From: Bacteroidales bacterium | Lineage (GTDB): Bacteria > Bacteroidota > Bacteroidia > Bacteroidales > UBA10428 | Length of the DNA: 64,000 nucleotides | Direction: 5' to 3' | Assembly: GCA_016938235.1 (NCBI GenBank) | Contig: JAFGVA010000116.1 | Span: 1 to 64,000 of the forward strand | Shown here: positions 43,177 to 51,907 of the stretch, piece after piece | Position numbering within the stretch: the stretch's first letter is position 1 | Layout: each line of letters starts with the position of its first letter | Program-made: the position numbers and the translations under genes | The notes under the pieces: model-generated | What the model was told of the DNA's origin: nothing | The model's input: only the letters and a program-made list of their open reading frames with translations | Database searches by the model: none

Positions 43177-44100
43177 ATGAAAAAGTTTTTATTTACCTCC
43201 ACTGCTGTACTAGGATTATTTGCAATGTTCTTTGCAACCTCATGCGATAATCTTGCTGTAAATGATGATTCAAAAATTACCGCTCTTGATGTTGAATTGA
43301 CTGAAGATGATGCTATGGCAGAAGATTTGTTCAATTCACTTGATGGTATCGTTGATCAGGAATTAAACGCTCTTGATGCAGCCGGCTATGAATCTTCTGA
43401 TTTGAAATCAACTGATGAAGATGGTTTTGACTGTAAGGTAATTACTGTTGATAAACCTGATACCTCCAGCTTTCCTAAAACTATAACAATTGATTATGGC
43501 GAAGGTTGCTCGGTTATCATTAATGGTGATACCATAACCAGAAGTGGAAGCATTGTAATAACAATTACCGACAGGTGGTTTGTTGTTGGTTCGGTTCGTA
43601 CCGTAACATACAACACCTTTACTGTAAACGGTGTAACTATTACAGGATCGGTAACAACTACAAATCTGGGACCCAATGAAGACGGCAATATCGTTTTCGA
43701 GGTTGTTGTTGACGACGGTTCGCTTACCTTTAGCGATACCCTGATTTATACCAGAACCAGTCACCGTTATCGCGAGTGGATAAGGACAAACAATCCTTTA
43801 ATGGACACCGTTTTTGTTACCGGAGATTGCCAGGGGAAAAATGCCGACGGTATGCAATATCAACATCAAATTCAGAATAAGCTGACTATGGTAAGATGCT
43901 TCAACTACAATTACCAGTGGACAATTGTTGAAGGGGAGATAACTATGGAGCGCAACGGTAATATGTCAAAACTAAATTTTGGTACCGGAGGATGTGATGG
44001 TGAAGCTCTGCTAACTGTTGATGGTGAGACACGCGAAATACAGGTTAGAAACAGGTATACCAAAAAACGTCAGGTACGTTCAGGTAGGGGTGGTAATTAA
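43177..44100 (+). CDS. Putative lipoprotein of unknown function
   Basis: The start at 43177 begins a lipoprotein signal (MKKFLFTSTAVLGLFAMFFA, then TSC with Cys 23), giving 307 residues; an ATG at 43144 would put 11 polar residues in front. The mature part has an acidic helical region (about 27-85), then a beta-rich domain (about 90-307) with repeated Thr/Val strands (e.g. TITIDYGEGCSVIINGDTIT, GSIVITITDRWFVVG) and four cysteines (GFDCKVI, GEGCSV, GDCQGK, GGCDGE) that could pair outside the cytoplasm. I do not recognise a named family. A terminator follows at 44136-44178. It stands alone. Confidence 0.82.
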   Translation: MKKFLFTSTAVLGLFAMFFATSCDNLAVNDDSKITALDVELTEDDAMAEDLFNSLDGIVDQELNALDAAGYESSDLKSTDEDGFDCKVITVDKPDTSSFPKTITIDYGEGCSVIINGDTITRSGSIVITITDRWFVVGSVRTVTYNTFTVNGVTITGSVTTTNLGPNEDGNIVFEVVVDDGSLTFSDTLIYTRTSHRYREWIRTNNPLMDTVFVTGDCQGKNADGMQYQHQIQNKLTMVRCFNYNYQWTIVEGEITMERNGNMSKLNFGTGGCDGEALLTVDGETREIQVRNRYTKKRQVRSGRGGN

Positions 44101-44135
44101 TACTGCCTGAAAAGTCAACAATTAGTTTTATCTGT

Positions 44136-44178
44136 AAAAAGCTTTCATCATACCAATTTTGTATGGTGAGAGCTTTTT
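44136..44178 (+). terminator. Terminator of the lipoprotein gene
   Basis: An 18-bp stem (44136-44153 with 44161-44178, including G-T pairs) has AAAAAGCT on the left and AGCTTTTT on the right. It also sits right at the 3' end of the convergent gene, so it may serve both. Confidence 0.7.
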
Positions 44179-44900
44179 TAGTGAAAGCAAACCCCAAACC
44201 TTAACGAGATTCTGTTGTAGGTTAGTTTTCTCTTTATTGAGTCAATAAAATACCAGTCTTGCAATTCATAATTGAGCGTATTATACCTATACCCTAAAGC
44301 CATGTAAAAACTGGCATTTTTCGAAGAGTTCGCAACGAATCCTATTTCCGATTGGAATAAAATACCTCCCGATGCTATATTAATTTCACGGTAATCGATT
44401 GTTGGTTTTTCGAGCGAAATAGAATAGCCCGAACTTATACCTGTAAATATTGTCGATCCCCTGTCAAGAGGGATTAACCCCTTTATATTAAAACCGATAG
44501 GTAGGGTTGATTCGTTTAATATTTCATATCCCCAAAAGCCACCAAAAGCAATGTTCTTGTCAATTTTGTAATTGTGTTCCATCAGAAGACTAAAGGGTGC
44601 AACTCTTTCGTTCGCATTAGAGCCTATGAGTACACCGGCAGATGTAAAGTTAAAATAGCCTTCTTCTTTAAGTTTGTTTGCTGAGACATATTTTTCTGTA
44701 GCTACTTTGTCAATATCTTCGGCCCTGTATGCAAAAATGCTTCCACAACATGTTTCTATTTTGATATTGCCATTCAGGTTTTCAACAATTTTACCTTTTA
44801 TAATACTTCCATTGTGCAGGTAAACAACATCGGTTTTTTTTTGCGATAATAACGGAAATGATATCAGGGAGATGAGCAGCAGACATAATAGTTTATTCAT
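44178..44900 (-). CDS. Secreted protein, probable outer-membrane barrel
   Basis: The start at 44900 begins a signal peptide (MNKLLCLLLISLISFPLLSQ), giving 240 residues. The first 50 mature residues have a repeated-strand motif (DVVYLHNGSIIKGKIVENL, GNIKIETCCGSIFAYRAEDI) common in Bacteroidota surface proteins. The remainder (about 75-240) alternates hydrophobic and polar residues with aromatic ends, e.g. FYMALGYRYNTLNYEL and YNRISLRFGVCFH, as in a small beta-barrel. The C-terminal Phe-x-Val-x-Phe-like end fits outer-membrane insertion. No function is assignable. It diverges from the LVIVD-repeat gene; a set of alternate hairpins lies between them. Confidence 0.78.
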   Translation of the reverse strand: MNKLLCLLLISLISFPLLSQKKTDVVYLHNGSIIKGKIVENLNGNIKIETCCGSIFAYRAEDIDKVATEKYVSANKLKEEGYFNFTSAGVLIGSNANERVAPFSLLMEHNYKIDKNIAFGGFWGYEILNESTLPIGFNIKGLIPLDRGSTIFTGISSGYSISLEKPTIDYREINIASGGILFQSEIGFVANSSKNASFYMALGYRYNTLNYELQDWYFIDSIKRKLTYNRISLRFGVCFH

Positions 44901-44957
44901 TTGTAGGTTTTTGATTGTTGGCATTTTGATGTTATTGATGAATTAGCCTGTTGTTTG

Positions 44958-45009
44958 GTTGCGTTGAAAAAAATAATTTTTTCAACGCAACGTTTTTATT
45001 AAGCGTTGC
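44958..45009. repeat. Overlapping inverted repeats between divergent genes
   Basis: GTTGCGTTGAAAAAA (44958-44972) is an exact complement of 44977-44991. The right arm's GCAACG (44987-44992) can instead pair with CGTTGC (45004-45009). The two stems exclude each other. The region lies in the spacer of two divergently transcribed genes (starts 44900 and 45093), so it is not a normal terminator. Confidence 0.55.
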
Positions 45010-45092
45010 ATCTTAGAAAATATAAAAACACTTTCTCACTAAATATACACAAATTCAACTTTAATTATTAATAACTTAAAAAACCAGATCCT

Positions 45093-46391
45093 ATGAAAAA
45101 TTCTATGATATTAATTGCTGCAATTTTGGGTGTGTTGGTATTAGTTTCATGCCAGGATAAAATTGAAGAAACCTACACTGTTAACTCTCCTGTTTATATG
45201 AGTTATAACGACCTGCGTTCGTCCTTTAAAGTTGCCGAGGCAGAGGATATTATTCAACCTGGCAAAATATATTTTAAAGATAATTTCATTTTTGTGAATG
45301 AATATCAAAAAGGTATTCATGTTATAAATAATGCTTTACCGTCTAATCCTGCGGTTATTAAGTTCATCGAAATTCCGGGAAATATTGATATAGCAATTAA
45401 AGGCGACAAATTATATGCAGACAGCTATGTTGATCTTTTAACCATCGATATTTCAAATATTCAGGATATTAAGGTAATTGACCGCGACACCAGTGTTTTC
45501 CCCTATTTTTTACCACAGATTGAAGTCGATGGTCCTGTTGATTTTGTAGATCAGGATCAGGGTGTTGTAATCGGGTATAAAGAAATGGAGAAAACAGAGG
45601 TTATAGAAAATACAACTTACTATAATTACTACCCCGCATATATGGATTTTGCAAGTGAGTCAAAAATACGCGCAACTACAAACACAGCATCGTACTCCGG
45701 TTCGGTCTCATCGCAGGGAATAGGCGTTGGAGGCTCAATGGCCCGGTTTGCACTGTATGACGATGTTTTATACCTGATTCATGAATCAGATGTACTGGTA
45801 TACAGTGTTGAAAATAACAGCAATCCAACTTATGTCAGGGAATTCTATGCCACCTGGGGTTTGGAAACACTGTTTCCATACGAAGATAAATTGTTTATGG
45901 GAAGCACATCAGGTATGCTGGTTTTCAGTTTAGAGAACCCATTATCGCCGTCACAAATTTCAGAATTTAGCCACATGACAGCATGCGATCCGGTGGTAGT
46001 TGATGGAGATTATGCATATGTAACCCTGCGCGGAGGCAATATGTGTGGTGCAGTTTCAAGTCAGCTCGATGTGATTGATATTTCAAATATTCAATCGCCC
46101 CGGTTGTTAAAAACTTATTCTCTCGATGAACCCTACGGATTGGGTATAGATGATAAAACGCTCTTTATTTGTGATGGAAATTCAGGTCTAAAGATTTATG
46201 ATGCTACAAACCCGCTTAAGGTATCCGAAAACATGATTGCTTCATATCCCGAGATTAATGCATTCGATGTTATACCCTTAGGCGCTGTGTTGGTTATGAT
46301 TGGTGAAGATGGATTATATCAATACGATTACAGCGATTTAAGCAATATTCATGAACTTAGTCATATCCCAATTTATAGTCAGACAGAATAA
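45093..46391 (+). CDS. LVIVD-repeat lipoprotein (beta-propeller-like)
   Basis: The 432-residue protein has a lipoprotein signal (MKNSMILIAAILGVLVLVSC; Cys 20). The mature part has repeated LVIVD-type units: GIHVINNALPSNPAVIKFIE (about 80-99), LYADSYVDLLTIDISNIQDI (about 110-129), LMGSTSGMLVFSLENPLSPS-like (about 270-288) and LDVIDISNIQSPRLLKTYSL (about 325-344), then LKIYDATNPLKVS (about 367-379). Such repeats form a beta-propeller at the cell surface or periplasm. The ligand is unknown. It has its own terminator (46415-46455) and stands alone. Confidence 0.9.
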   Translation: MKNSMILIAAILGVLVLVSCQDKIEETYTVNSPVYMSYNDLRSSFKVAEAEDIIQPGKIYFKDNFIFVNEYQKGIHVINNALPSNPAVIKFIEIPGNIDIAIKGDKLYADSYVDLLTIDISNIQDIKVIDRDTSVFPYFLPQIEVDGPVDFVDQDQGVVIGYKEMEKTEVIENTTYYNYYPAYMDFASESKIRATTNTASYSGSVSSQGIGVGGSMARFALYDDVLYLIHESDVLVYSVENNSNPTYVREFYATWGLETLFPYEDKLFMGSTSGMLVFSLENPLSPSQISEFSHMTACDPVVVDGDYAYVTLRGGNMCGAVSSQLDVIDISNIQSPRLLKTYSLDEPYGLGIDDKTLFICDGNSGLKIYDATNPLKVSENMIASYPEINAFDVIPLGAVLVMIGEDGLYQYDYSDLSNIHELSHIPIYSQTE

Positions 46392-46414
46392 ACCCCTTTA
46401 TGAGAATCATGGGT

Positions 46415-46455
46415 AAACCCCGGTTTTAGTGCAAACTGACCGGGGTTTTCTTTTT
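46415..46455 (+). terminator. Terminator of the LVIVD lipoprotein gene
   Basis: AAACCCCGGT (46415-46424) pairs with ACCGGGGTTT (46439-46448), followed by TTCTTTTT. Confidence 0.85.
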
Positions 46456-46534
46456 AGAAAATAGGTAAAAACATTTTTGTCATTTTTTGGTTGAATACTA
46501 ATATCTATTTTAGCAGTTACAAATATTTTTTTTC

Positions 46535-47398
46535 ATGAGTGAAAATTCAAACAAAATACACAGGTTGCCGCGTTGGTTGAAGGTGCCTCTGCCAAAAGGA
46601 GAAGGCTACTCAAGGGTGAAAAACCTGGTTTCAAAACAAAAATTAAATACCATTTGTGTCAGCGGTAATTGTCCGAACAAGGGAGAATGCTGGAGTGCAG
46701 GTACAGCAACTTTCATGATCCTGGGTGAGAAATGCACCCGCAATTGTAAATTTTGCCAGGTTTATACTTTAAAACCAGGGGCTGTTGATTATGAAGAGCC
46801 TCTGCGACTGGCAGAGACAATAAAAAGCTTAAGCCTTAAGCATGCAGTTATCACATCGGTTGCGCGTGACGAGTTGCATGATGGGGGGTCAGAGTTCTGG
46901 GCCGAATGTATTCGAAAGGTTAAAGAGCTAAATCCGAATACCACCATGGAGGTATTAATACCCGACTTCAGAAGGGGAAACAGTGCACTGGATAGGGTTA
47001 TTGCTGAAAAACCTGAGGTTATATCGCACAACCTAGAAACTGTTAAACGTCTTTCTCCCGAAGTGAGATCGATGGCCAGGTACGAGAGTAGCCTTGAGCT
47101 TTTAAGGTATGTTGCAGAATCGGGCCTGATAGCAAAAACCGGTATTATGCTCGGACTTGGAGAAAGCTACGACGAGGTTATCGAAACAATGAAAGATGCA
47201 AGAAAAGTTGGGGTTAAGGTGTTTACTTTAGGACAGTACCTTCGACCATCTCCAGAGCATTATCCGGTTAAGGAATATGTTCATCCTGATGTGTTTGCAA
47301 AACTAAAGGAAGAAGGCCTGAATATGGGCTATGCTTATGTTGAAAGCGGTCCGCAGGTTCGTTCTTCGTATCATGCCGAATTGCATGTGAATGCATAA
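46535..47398 (+). CDS. lipA: Lipoyl synthase
   Basis: The 287-residue protein has both LipA clusters: the auxiliary 4Fe-4S motif CVSGNCPNKGEC (C41, C46, C52; C-x4-C-x5-C) and the radical-SAM motif CTRNCKFC (C67, C71, C74; C-x3-C-x2-C). The C-terminal serine ligand block is QVRSSYHAE. It inserts two sulfur atoms into protein-bound octanoyl groups. Length is normal. It is 2 bp from the lipB open frame and about 26 bp from the likely lipB start, forming a lipoate operon that would supply the glycine cleavage H protein and the 2-oxoacid dehydrogenases. gcvP in this window is one client system. Confidence 0.98.
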   Translation: MSENSNKIHRLPRWLKVPLPKGEGYSRVKNLVSKQKLNTICVSGNCPNKGECWSAGTATFMILGEKCTRNCKFCQVYTLKPGAVDYEEPLRLAETIKSLSLKHAVITSVARDELHDGGSEFWAECIRKVKELNPNTTMEVLIPDFRRGNSALDRVIAEKPEVISHNLETVKRLSPEVRSMARYESSLELLRYVAESGLIAKTGIMLGLGESYDEVIETMKDARKVGVKVFTLGQYLRPSPEHYPVKEYVHPDVFAKLKEEGLNMGYAYVESGPQVRSSYHAELHVNA

Positions 47399-47424
47399 AA
47401 ATGTTCATTAAATCAAAGAACAGA

Positions 47425-48099
47425 ATGAATCGAGCTCAGTATATCGACTTTGGGCTAAAAGAATATCGCGAAGCCTGGCAAGAGCAGGAAAGATACCATA
47501 ACGAGTTGGTAGAAGCCAAGAAAAATAAGACCGAAACAGTTCATAAACTTATTTTTAACGAGCATCCGCATGTGTTTACTCTAGGTAAAAGCGGTCAGCA
47601 GAATAACCTGCTTATTAACGATGAATTCCTGAAGAAAATAAATGCAAGCTATTATCAGAGTAATCGGGGCGGAGATATTACTTACCATGGGCCCGGTCAG
47701 ATTGTTGGGTACCCGATATTCGATCTTGAAATTCTTAAACTGGGGGTTAAGGAATACATTCATATGCTCGAAACAGCTATTGTTAGAACTTTAGCCGGGT
47801 ATAATATTGCAGCTTCTCCGCTTGAAGGAGCCACCGGTGTCTGGCTTGATATCAATACACCAAACGCCAGAAAAATCTGTGCTATTGGAGTTAGGGTTAG
47901 TAAAGCCATAACAATGCATGGTTTTGCGCTAAACGTAAATACCGATTTAAAATATTTCTCTTATATAAATCCCTGCGGTTTTATTGATAAAGGGGTTACC
48001 TCGATGGAAAAAGAATTAGGCGTAAAACCTGAATTTGAAGAAGTTAAGCAGAAGCTAAAAAATCACTTAATTGATTTATTTAAATTGAACTTGATTTGA
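47425..48099 (+). CDS. lipB: Lipoyl(octanoyl) transferase
   Basis: I place the start at 47425 (MNRAQYIDFGLKEYREAW), giving 224 residues; an ATG at 47401 gives eight extra basic residues. Catalytic blocks are YYQSNRGGDITYHGPGQIVG (about 74-93), the Lys in ARKICAIGVRVSKAITMHGF and the Cys in YINPCGFIDKGVTSM. LipB moves octanoate from acyl carrier protein to the lipoyl domain, and LipA then adds sulfur. It lies directly downstream of lipA on the same strand, the standard order. Confidence 0.96.
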   Translation: MNRAQYIDFGLKEYREAWQEQERYHNELVEAKKNKTETVHKLIFNEHPHVFTLGKSGQQNNLLINDEFLKKINASYYQSNRGGDITYHGPGQIVGYPIFDLEILKLGVKEYIHMLETAIVRTLAGYNIAASPLEGATGVWLDINTPNARKICAIGVRVSKAITMHGFALNVNTDLKYFSYINPCGFIDKGVTSMEKELGVKPEFEEVKQKLKNHLIDLFKLNLI

Positions 48100-48181
48100 C
48101 ATAATCAGGCTGTTTTGAACGCTTTTATTGAAACCGCCTTTATTCGTGAATTAAAGTGTATATCTCTTGAGTTTAATTTTA

Positions 48182-48189
48182 TACTTTTG
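48182..48189 (+). promoter_or_regulatory. Promoter -7 element of recJ
   Basis: TACTTTTG matches TAnnTTTG. The nearest TTG is only 12 bp upstream, so a -33 box is not clear. A short stem CCTGC (48241-48245) with GCAGG (48255-48259) lies in the recJ leader close to the start codon. Confidence 0.35.
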
Positions 48190-48270
48190 TGGCAGAACTA
48201 ATAATGCATCTAATCTCAATTTTTAGCACAGCTTTTCAGGCCTGCTTTTAATTGGCAGGACCATAAAATA

Positions 48271-49989
48271 ATGGATAAATACTGGAAAATAAGAGAAAAC
48301 GGCGATTCTGAAATTGTAAACAGATTGTCGGAAGAACTTAATATTAATCACGTTCTTTCGAATTTATTGGTGCAACGTGGAATTGTTACTTTTGATCTGG
48401 CAAAAGCTTTCTTCCGACCAAGTTTGGATGATCTGCACGATCCTTTTTTAATGAAGGATATGGAAGTGGCAGTTAACCGCCTGCAGAGTGCTATTGAGAA
48501 TAACGAACATATTCTTGTTTATGGCGATTACGATGTCGATGGAACAACCTCTGTTTCTTTGGTCTATTCATTTCTGAAAAAATTCTACAATAACATCGAC
48601 TATTATATACCCGACAGGTATTCAGAAGGTTATGGTGTTTCGATAAAAGGAATTGATTATGCAGTTTCAAAAAAAATCGGACTAATTATAGCCCTCGACT
48701 GTGGAATTAAAGCCAACGAGAAAATTGACTATGCTGCAAAAAACGGTGTCGATTTTATAATCTGCGATCATCATACACCAGGTGCTTATCTGCCACAGGC
48801 AGTTGCTGTTCTTGATCCCAAAAGATCCGATTGCGAATATCCTTACAAGGAATTATCGGGTTGTGGAGTAGGATTCAAATTTATGCATGCCTGGGCTATT
48901 AAATCCAGTATTGCTTTTACTGAATTGCTGGATCATATTGACCTTGTTGCTGTTAGTATAGCCTCAGATATTGTTCCAATAACCGATGAAAACCGGATTC
49001 TAACCTATTTTGGTTTAAAAAAGCTGGAAGAGAATCCCGGTATTGGATTGAAAACAATTAAAGATAAATCGGGAATAGAAATTGGAAAGTCGATTGCTGT
49101 GGAAGATGTGGTTTTTAAGATTGGACCGCGAATAAATGCTGCAGGCCGCATGGATTCGGGAAAGCAGGCGGTAGATTTACTCATTTCGGGCAGTGAAAAA
49201 GAAGCTCGGTTACTTTGTGACAGGCTAAATGTGCATAATCAGACCAGGCGTAACATCGACAAAAACATCACCGAAGAGGCAATTAATGAAATAAAACAGC
49301 AAAGCCACCGCTATAAAAACTCAACAGTGCTTTATAACCCAAAATGGCACAAAGGAGTTGTTGGAATTGTGGCATCGCGCTTAATAGAATCTTATTACAG
49401 GCCAACGGTTGTTCTTACCGAATCGAACGGTTTTGCAACAGGTTCAGCCCGAAGTGTTAATGGTTTTGACCTTTACGAAGCAATTAATGCGTGTAGCGAT
49501 CTGCTTGAAAGCTTCGGAGGTCATATGTATGCCGCAGGACTTACAATGAAGCCCGAAAATGTTCAGAAGTTTAAAGATCGGTTCGAGAACATTGTTACCG
49601 AAAAAATTACATCGGATCAACTTATTCCTCAGGTTGAGATAGATACGGAGTTAAATTTCAATGAGATTAACGATAAATTTTACAAAATTCTGAAACAATT
49701 TGCACCTTTCGGACCAGGAAATATGAATCCTGTATTTTTCGCGGAAAACGTTGTCGATAATGGTACAGGCAGATGCGTAGGGCCGGAAAGGGAACATCTT
49801 AAACTTAGCTTATTGCAAGAGTCAGATCCTTTCAGAAGTATTAATGCTATTGCTTTCGGACAAGGCAAAAAATTCAACAGAGTTACAAATGGCAAAGCTT
49901 TTGATATTGCTTACACACTCATTGAGAATACTTTCCGGGGTCAAACTACACTTCAGCTTAATGTACGGGATATTAAGGTTGATAACTAG
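48271..49989 (+). CDS. recJ: Single-stranded-DNA-specific exonuclease RecJ
   Basis: The 572-residue protein has the DHH-superfamily motifs: HILVYGDYDVDGTTSVSLVY (about 73-92), IALDCGIKANEKIDYA (about 141-156), FIICDHHTPGAYLPQAVAVL (about 160-179), SGCGVGFKFMHAW and DLVAVSIASDIVPIT (about 221-235). A DHHA1 domain has SARSVNGFDLYEAI and FGGHMYAAGLTM, followed by the OB-fold C-terminus. RecJ degrades single-stranded DNA 5' to 3' in recombination and mismatch repair. Length is normal. It stands alone. Confidence 0.97.
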   Translation: MDKYWKIRENGDSEIVNRLSEELNINHVLSNLLVQRGIVTFDLAKAFFRPSLDDLHDPFLMKDMEVAVNRLQSAIENNEHILVYGDYDVDGTTSVSLVYSFLKKFYNNIDYYIPDRYSEGYGVSIKGIDYAVSKKIGLIIALDCGIKANEKIDYAAKNGVDFIICDHHTPGAYLPQAVAVLDPKRSDCEYPYKELSGCGVGFKFMHAWAIKSSIAFTELLDHIDLVAVSIASDIVPITDENRILTYFGLKKLEENPGIGLKTIKDKSGIEIGKSIAVEDVVFKIGPRINAAGRMDSGKQAVDLLISGSEKEARLLCDRLNVHNQTRRNIDKNITEEAINEIKQQSHRYKNSTVLYNPKWHKGVVGIVASRLIESYYRPTVVLTESNGFATGSARSVNGFDLYEAINACSDLLESFGGHMYAAGLTMKPENVQKFKDRFENIVTEKITSDQLIPQVEIDTELNFNEINDKFYKILKQFAPFGPGNMNPVFFAENVVDNGTGRCVGPEREHLKLSLLQESDPFRSINAIAFGQGKKFNRVTNGKAFDIAYTLIENTFRGQTTLQLNVRDIKVDN

Positions 49990-50106
49990 ATAGTTTCTGT
50001 ATCAGTGTTCTTGTGTAATTCTTTGAACCATTAGCTTGTATTTCTGTTTATTGAGAAAATATTAATCTTTTATAGCAAGAATTAAAAAAAATCAAATAAC
50101 AGACAA

Positions 50107-50652
50107 ATGAAACATACAAAGAACATACTAACAGCAATATGCATGATTGGTTTCTTATCAAGCGGAATAGCTCAGGAAAAATTTTACGATTTTACTGTTG
50201 AAACACTTACAGGCGAAGAATTTCCTTTCTCTCAGCTAAAGGGTAAAAAGGTAATGGTGGTTAATACTGCTTCAAAATGTGGAATGACTCCGCAATACGA
50301 AGATCTGGAAAAACTGTATAAAGAGTTTGGCGGTGATAATTTTGTTATTATTGGGTTTCCTGCAAATAATTTCATGAACCAGGAACCGGGAACAAACGAA
50401 GAAATAATGACTTTTTGCACGGTAAATTATGGTGTAACTTTCCCCATGATGGCAAAAATCAGTGTTAAGGGCGATGACATGCATCCATTATATCAGTGGC
50501 TAACTCAGAAAGAAAAAAATGGTGTCCTTGATTCAGAGGTGGGGTGGAACTTTCAGAAATACCTTATTGATGAAAATGGCAATCTTGTAAAAATGATTAA
50601 GTCAAGGGAAAGACCATATTCCGAAGAGGTTATTGACTGGATAAGAGGGTAA
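50107..50652 (+). CDS. Secreted glutathione peroxidase-like thiol peroxidase
   Basis: The 181-residue protein has a signal peptide (about 1-23, ending SSGIAQ) and a glutathione-peroxidase fold: VMVVNTASKCGMTPQYEDLE with peroxidatic Cys 58 (codon TGT, so not selenocysteine), IGFPANNFMNQEPGTNEEIM, TFCTVNYGVTFPM and WNFQKYLID. The Gln of the usual FPCNQF tetrad motif is Asn here, and that motif's Cys is Ala; another Cys at about 103 may resolve. Most bacterial members use thioredoxin rather than glutathione. The protein acts in the periplasm or outside. It stands in front of a small secreted protein gene. Confidence 0.92.
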   Translation: MKHTKNILTAICMIGFLSSGIAQEKFYDFTVETLTGEEFPFSQLKGKKVMVVNTASKCGMTPQYEDLEKLYKEFGGDNFVIIGFPANNFMNQEPGTNEEIMTFCTVNYGVTFPMMAKISVKGDDMHPLYQWLTQKEKNGVLDSEVGWNFQKYLIDENGNLVKMIKSRERPYSEEVIDWIRG

Positions 50653-50711
50653 AAAGTCAGCACTTCAAAATAAAGTATTGTGCCATGAGAATTATCTTTT
50701 AATTTTACTAC

Positions 50712-51122
50712 ATGGCACGTTTCTTATCTATACTGTTATTGGGTTTTCTGTTTGATATTCCTGTTCCTTTTGAATTAATAGAAGCTTCGGCAGAATCTTA
50801 TGTTGGTGGGCAAATGGAATCAAAATCAGGTATGAATATTCATCTTACCCTCCTGGCCGGAAAGTCTTCTAAGCGCTTAATTTTTAATAAAATTATAGTG
50901 AATAGAAATGAACTCAGGATCAAAATCTTTGATTCTCATTCCGAAGTAATTACATCCTTTCAAAAATCGGATACTATCCATATTTACGCCACCTGCTTTT
51001 GCGATAAGTCACAGCTGGGTTCATTAAAAAATATTGATGCTGATTTGGTCTATTCCTACCGGAAGAAAGTTCGTAAAGAAGTTGTGAGGCTTGAGGTGTC
51101 TGACAAAGAATTCAGGAAGTAA
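50712..51122 (+). CDS. Small secreted protein of unknown function
   Basis: The 136-residue protein starts with a weak signal-like segment (MARFLSILLLGFLFDIPVPF). The rest is beta-rich with a basic end: VGGQMESKSGMNIHLTLLAG (about 31-50), SSKRLIFNKIIVNRNELRIK and YSYRKKVRKEVVRLEVSDKE. I recognise no family. It lies 60 bp after the peroxidase gene on the same strand and 50 bp before the DUF3109 open frame, so it may be transcribed with either. It is a plausible but unconfirmed gene. Confidence 0.65.
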   Translation: MARFLSILLLGFLFDIPVPFELIEASAESYVGGQMESKSGMNIHLTLLAGKSSKRLIFNKIIVNRNELRIKIFDSHSEVITSFQKSDTIHIYATCFCDKSQLGSLKNIDADLVYSYRKKVRKEVVRLEVSDKEFRK

Positions 51123-51167
51123 AGTCCATAATTATTCAGAATCTATCTTCTATATTGGTATTTTAGA

Positions 51168-51175
51168 TAGTTTTG
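51168..51175 (+). promoter_or_regulatory. Promoter -7 element of the DUF3109 gene
   Basis: TAGTTTTG matches TAnnTTTG. No TTG at the proper -33 distance is seen. It overlaps the upstream in-frame ATG (51173) and so supports the later start at 51221. Confidence 0.4.
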
Positions 51176-51220
51176 CAGTGCCAAATAATTATTTTTGGGG
51201 TGAAAAAGCAGGAAGAGACC

Positions 51221-51796
51221 ATGTTACAGATTGGAAATACACTTGTTAGTTTAAATGTTGTTGAGAAGAAATTTTGCTGCAATCTGGCAGCGTGTAAAGG
51301 TATTTGTTGTGTAGAAGGTGATTCAGGTGCGCCGCTCACAGATGAGGAAACGGGCATAATTGAAGATGAGTACGAAAATATATGCGATTACATGCGCCCT
51401 GAGGGCAGAAAAGCCGTTGACGAGCAGGGCACCTGGGTAATCGATACTGATAATGATAAGGTTACTCCGTTAATAAATAAAAATGAATGTGCTTTCGTGA
51501 TTTTTGAGGAGGGAATAACTAAATGTGCAATTGAAAAAGCCTGGGCCGACGGTAAAACAATTTTCAGAAAACCAATAAGTTGTCACTTGTATCCGATTAG
51601 ATTAAAAGAATATGCCGATTTTATAGCTGTGAATTATGATGAATGGGAAATCTGTAAGCCAGCTTTAGCAAACGGAGAAGCACAGGGATTATATGTTTAT
51701 CAGTTTCTTAGAGAACCCCTAATCCGAAGGTTTGGCGAAAAATGGTACAAAGAGCTTATGCTGGCAGCCGACAGTCTTTTGAATATGCAATTCTAA
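51221..51796 (+). CDS. DUF3109 family protein, cysteine-rich
   Basis: I chose the ATG at 51221 (MLQIGNTLVSLNVVEKKF); an upstream ATG at 51173 lies inside the TAGTTTTG promoter element (51168-51175), so it cannot be translated from that promoter. The product is 191 residues. It shows the DUF3109 pattern: FCCNLAACKGICCVEGDSGA (about 18-37), CAFVIFEEGITKCAIEKAWA (about 87-106) and ISCHLYPIRLKEYADFIAVN, then WEICKPAL. The many conserved cysteines suggest a bound iron-sulfur cluster or zinc, related to the CxxxCxxCC (YkgJ) group. The function is unknown. It stands alone. Confidence 0.9.
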   Translation: MLQIGNTLVSLNVVEKKFCCNLAACKGICCVEGDSGAPLTDEETGIIEDEYENICDYMRPEGRKAVDEQGTWVIDTDNDKVTPLINKNECAFVIFEEGITKCAIEKAWADGKTIFRKPISCHLYPIRLKEYADFIAVNYDEWEICKPALANGEAQGLYVYQFLREPLIRRFGEKWYKELMLAADSLLNMQF

Positions 51797-51907
51797 AGGA
51801 TAATATTACTCATTTTTTTACCAAAACAGATGAATTAGTTTTACTGGTATGACGAACCTTTCTAAGGTCGTTAATCAGGTTTTTAATTGAACTACAATAA
51901 AACTAGT

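Noticed and set aside
50107-50652. Selenocysteine in the glutathione peroxidase
   Set aside because: The active-site codon is TGT (Cys 58), not TGA, and the frame is uninterrupted.
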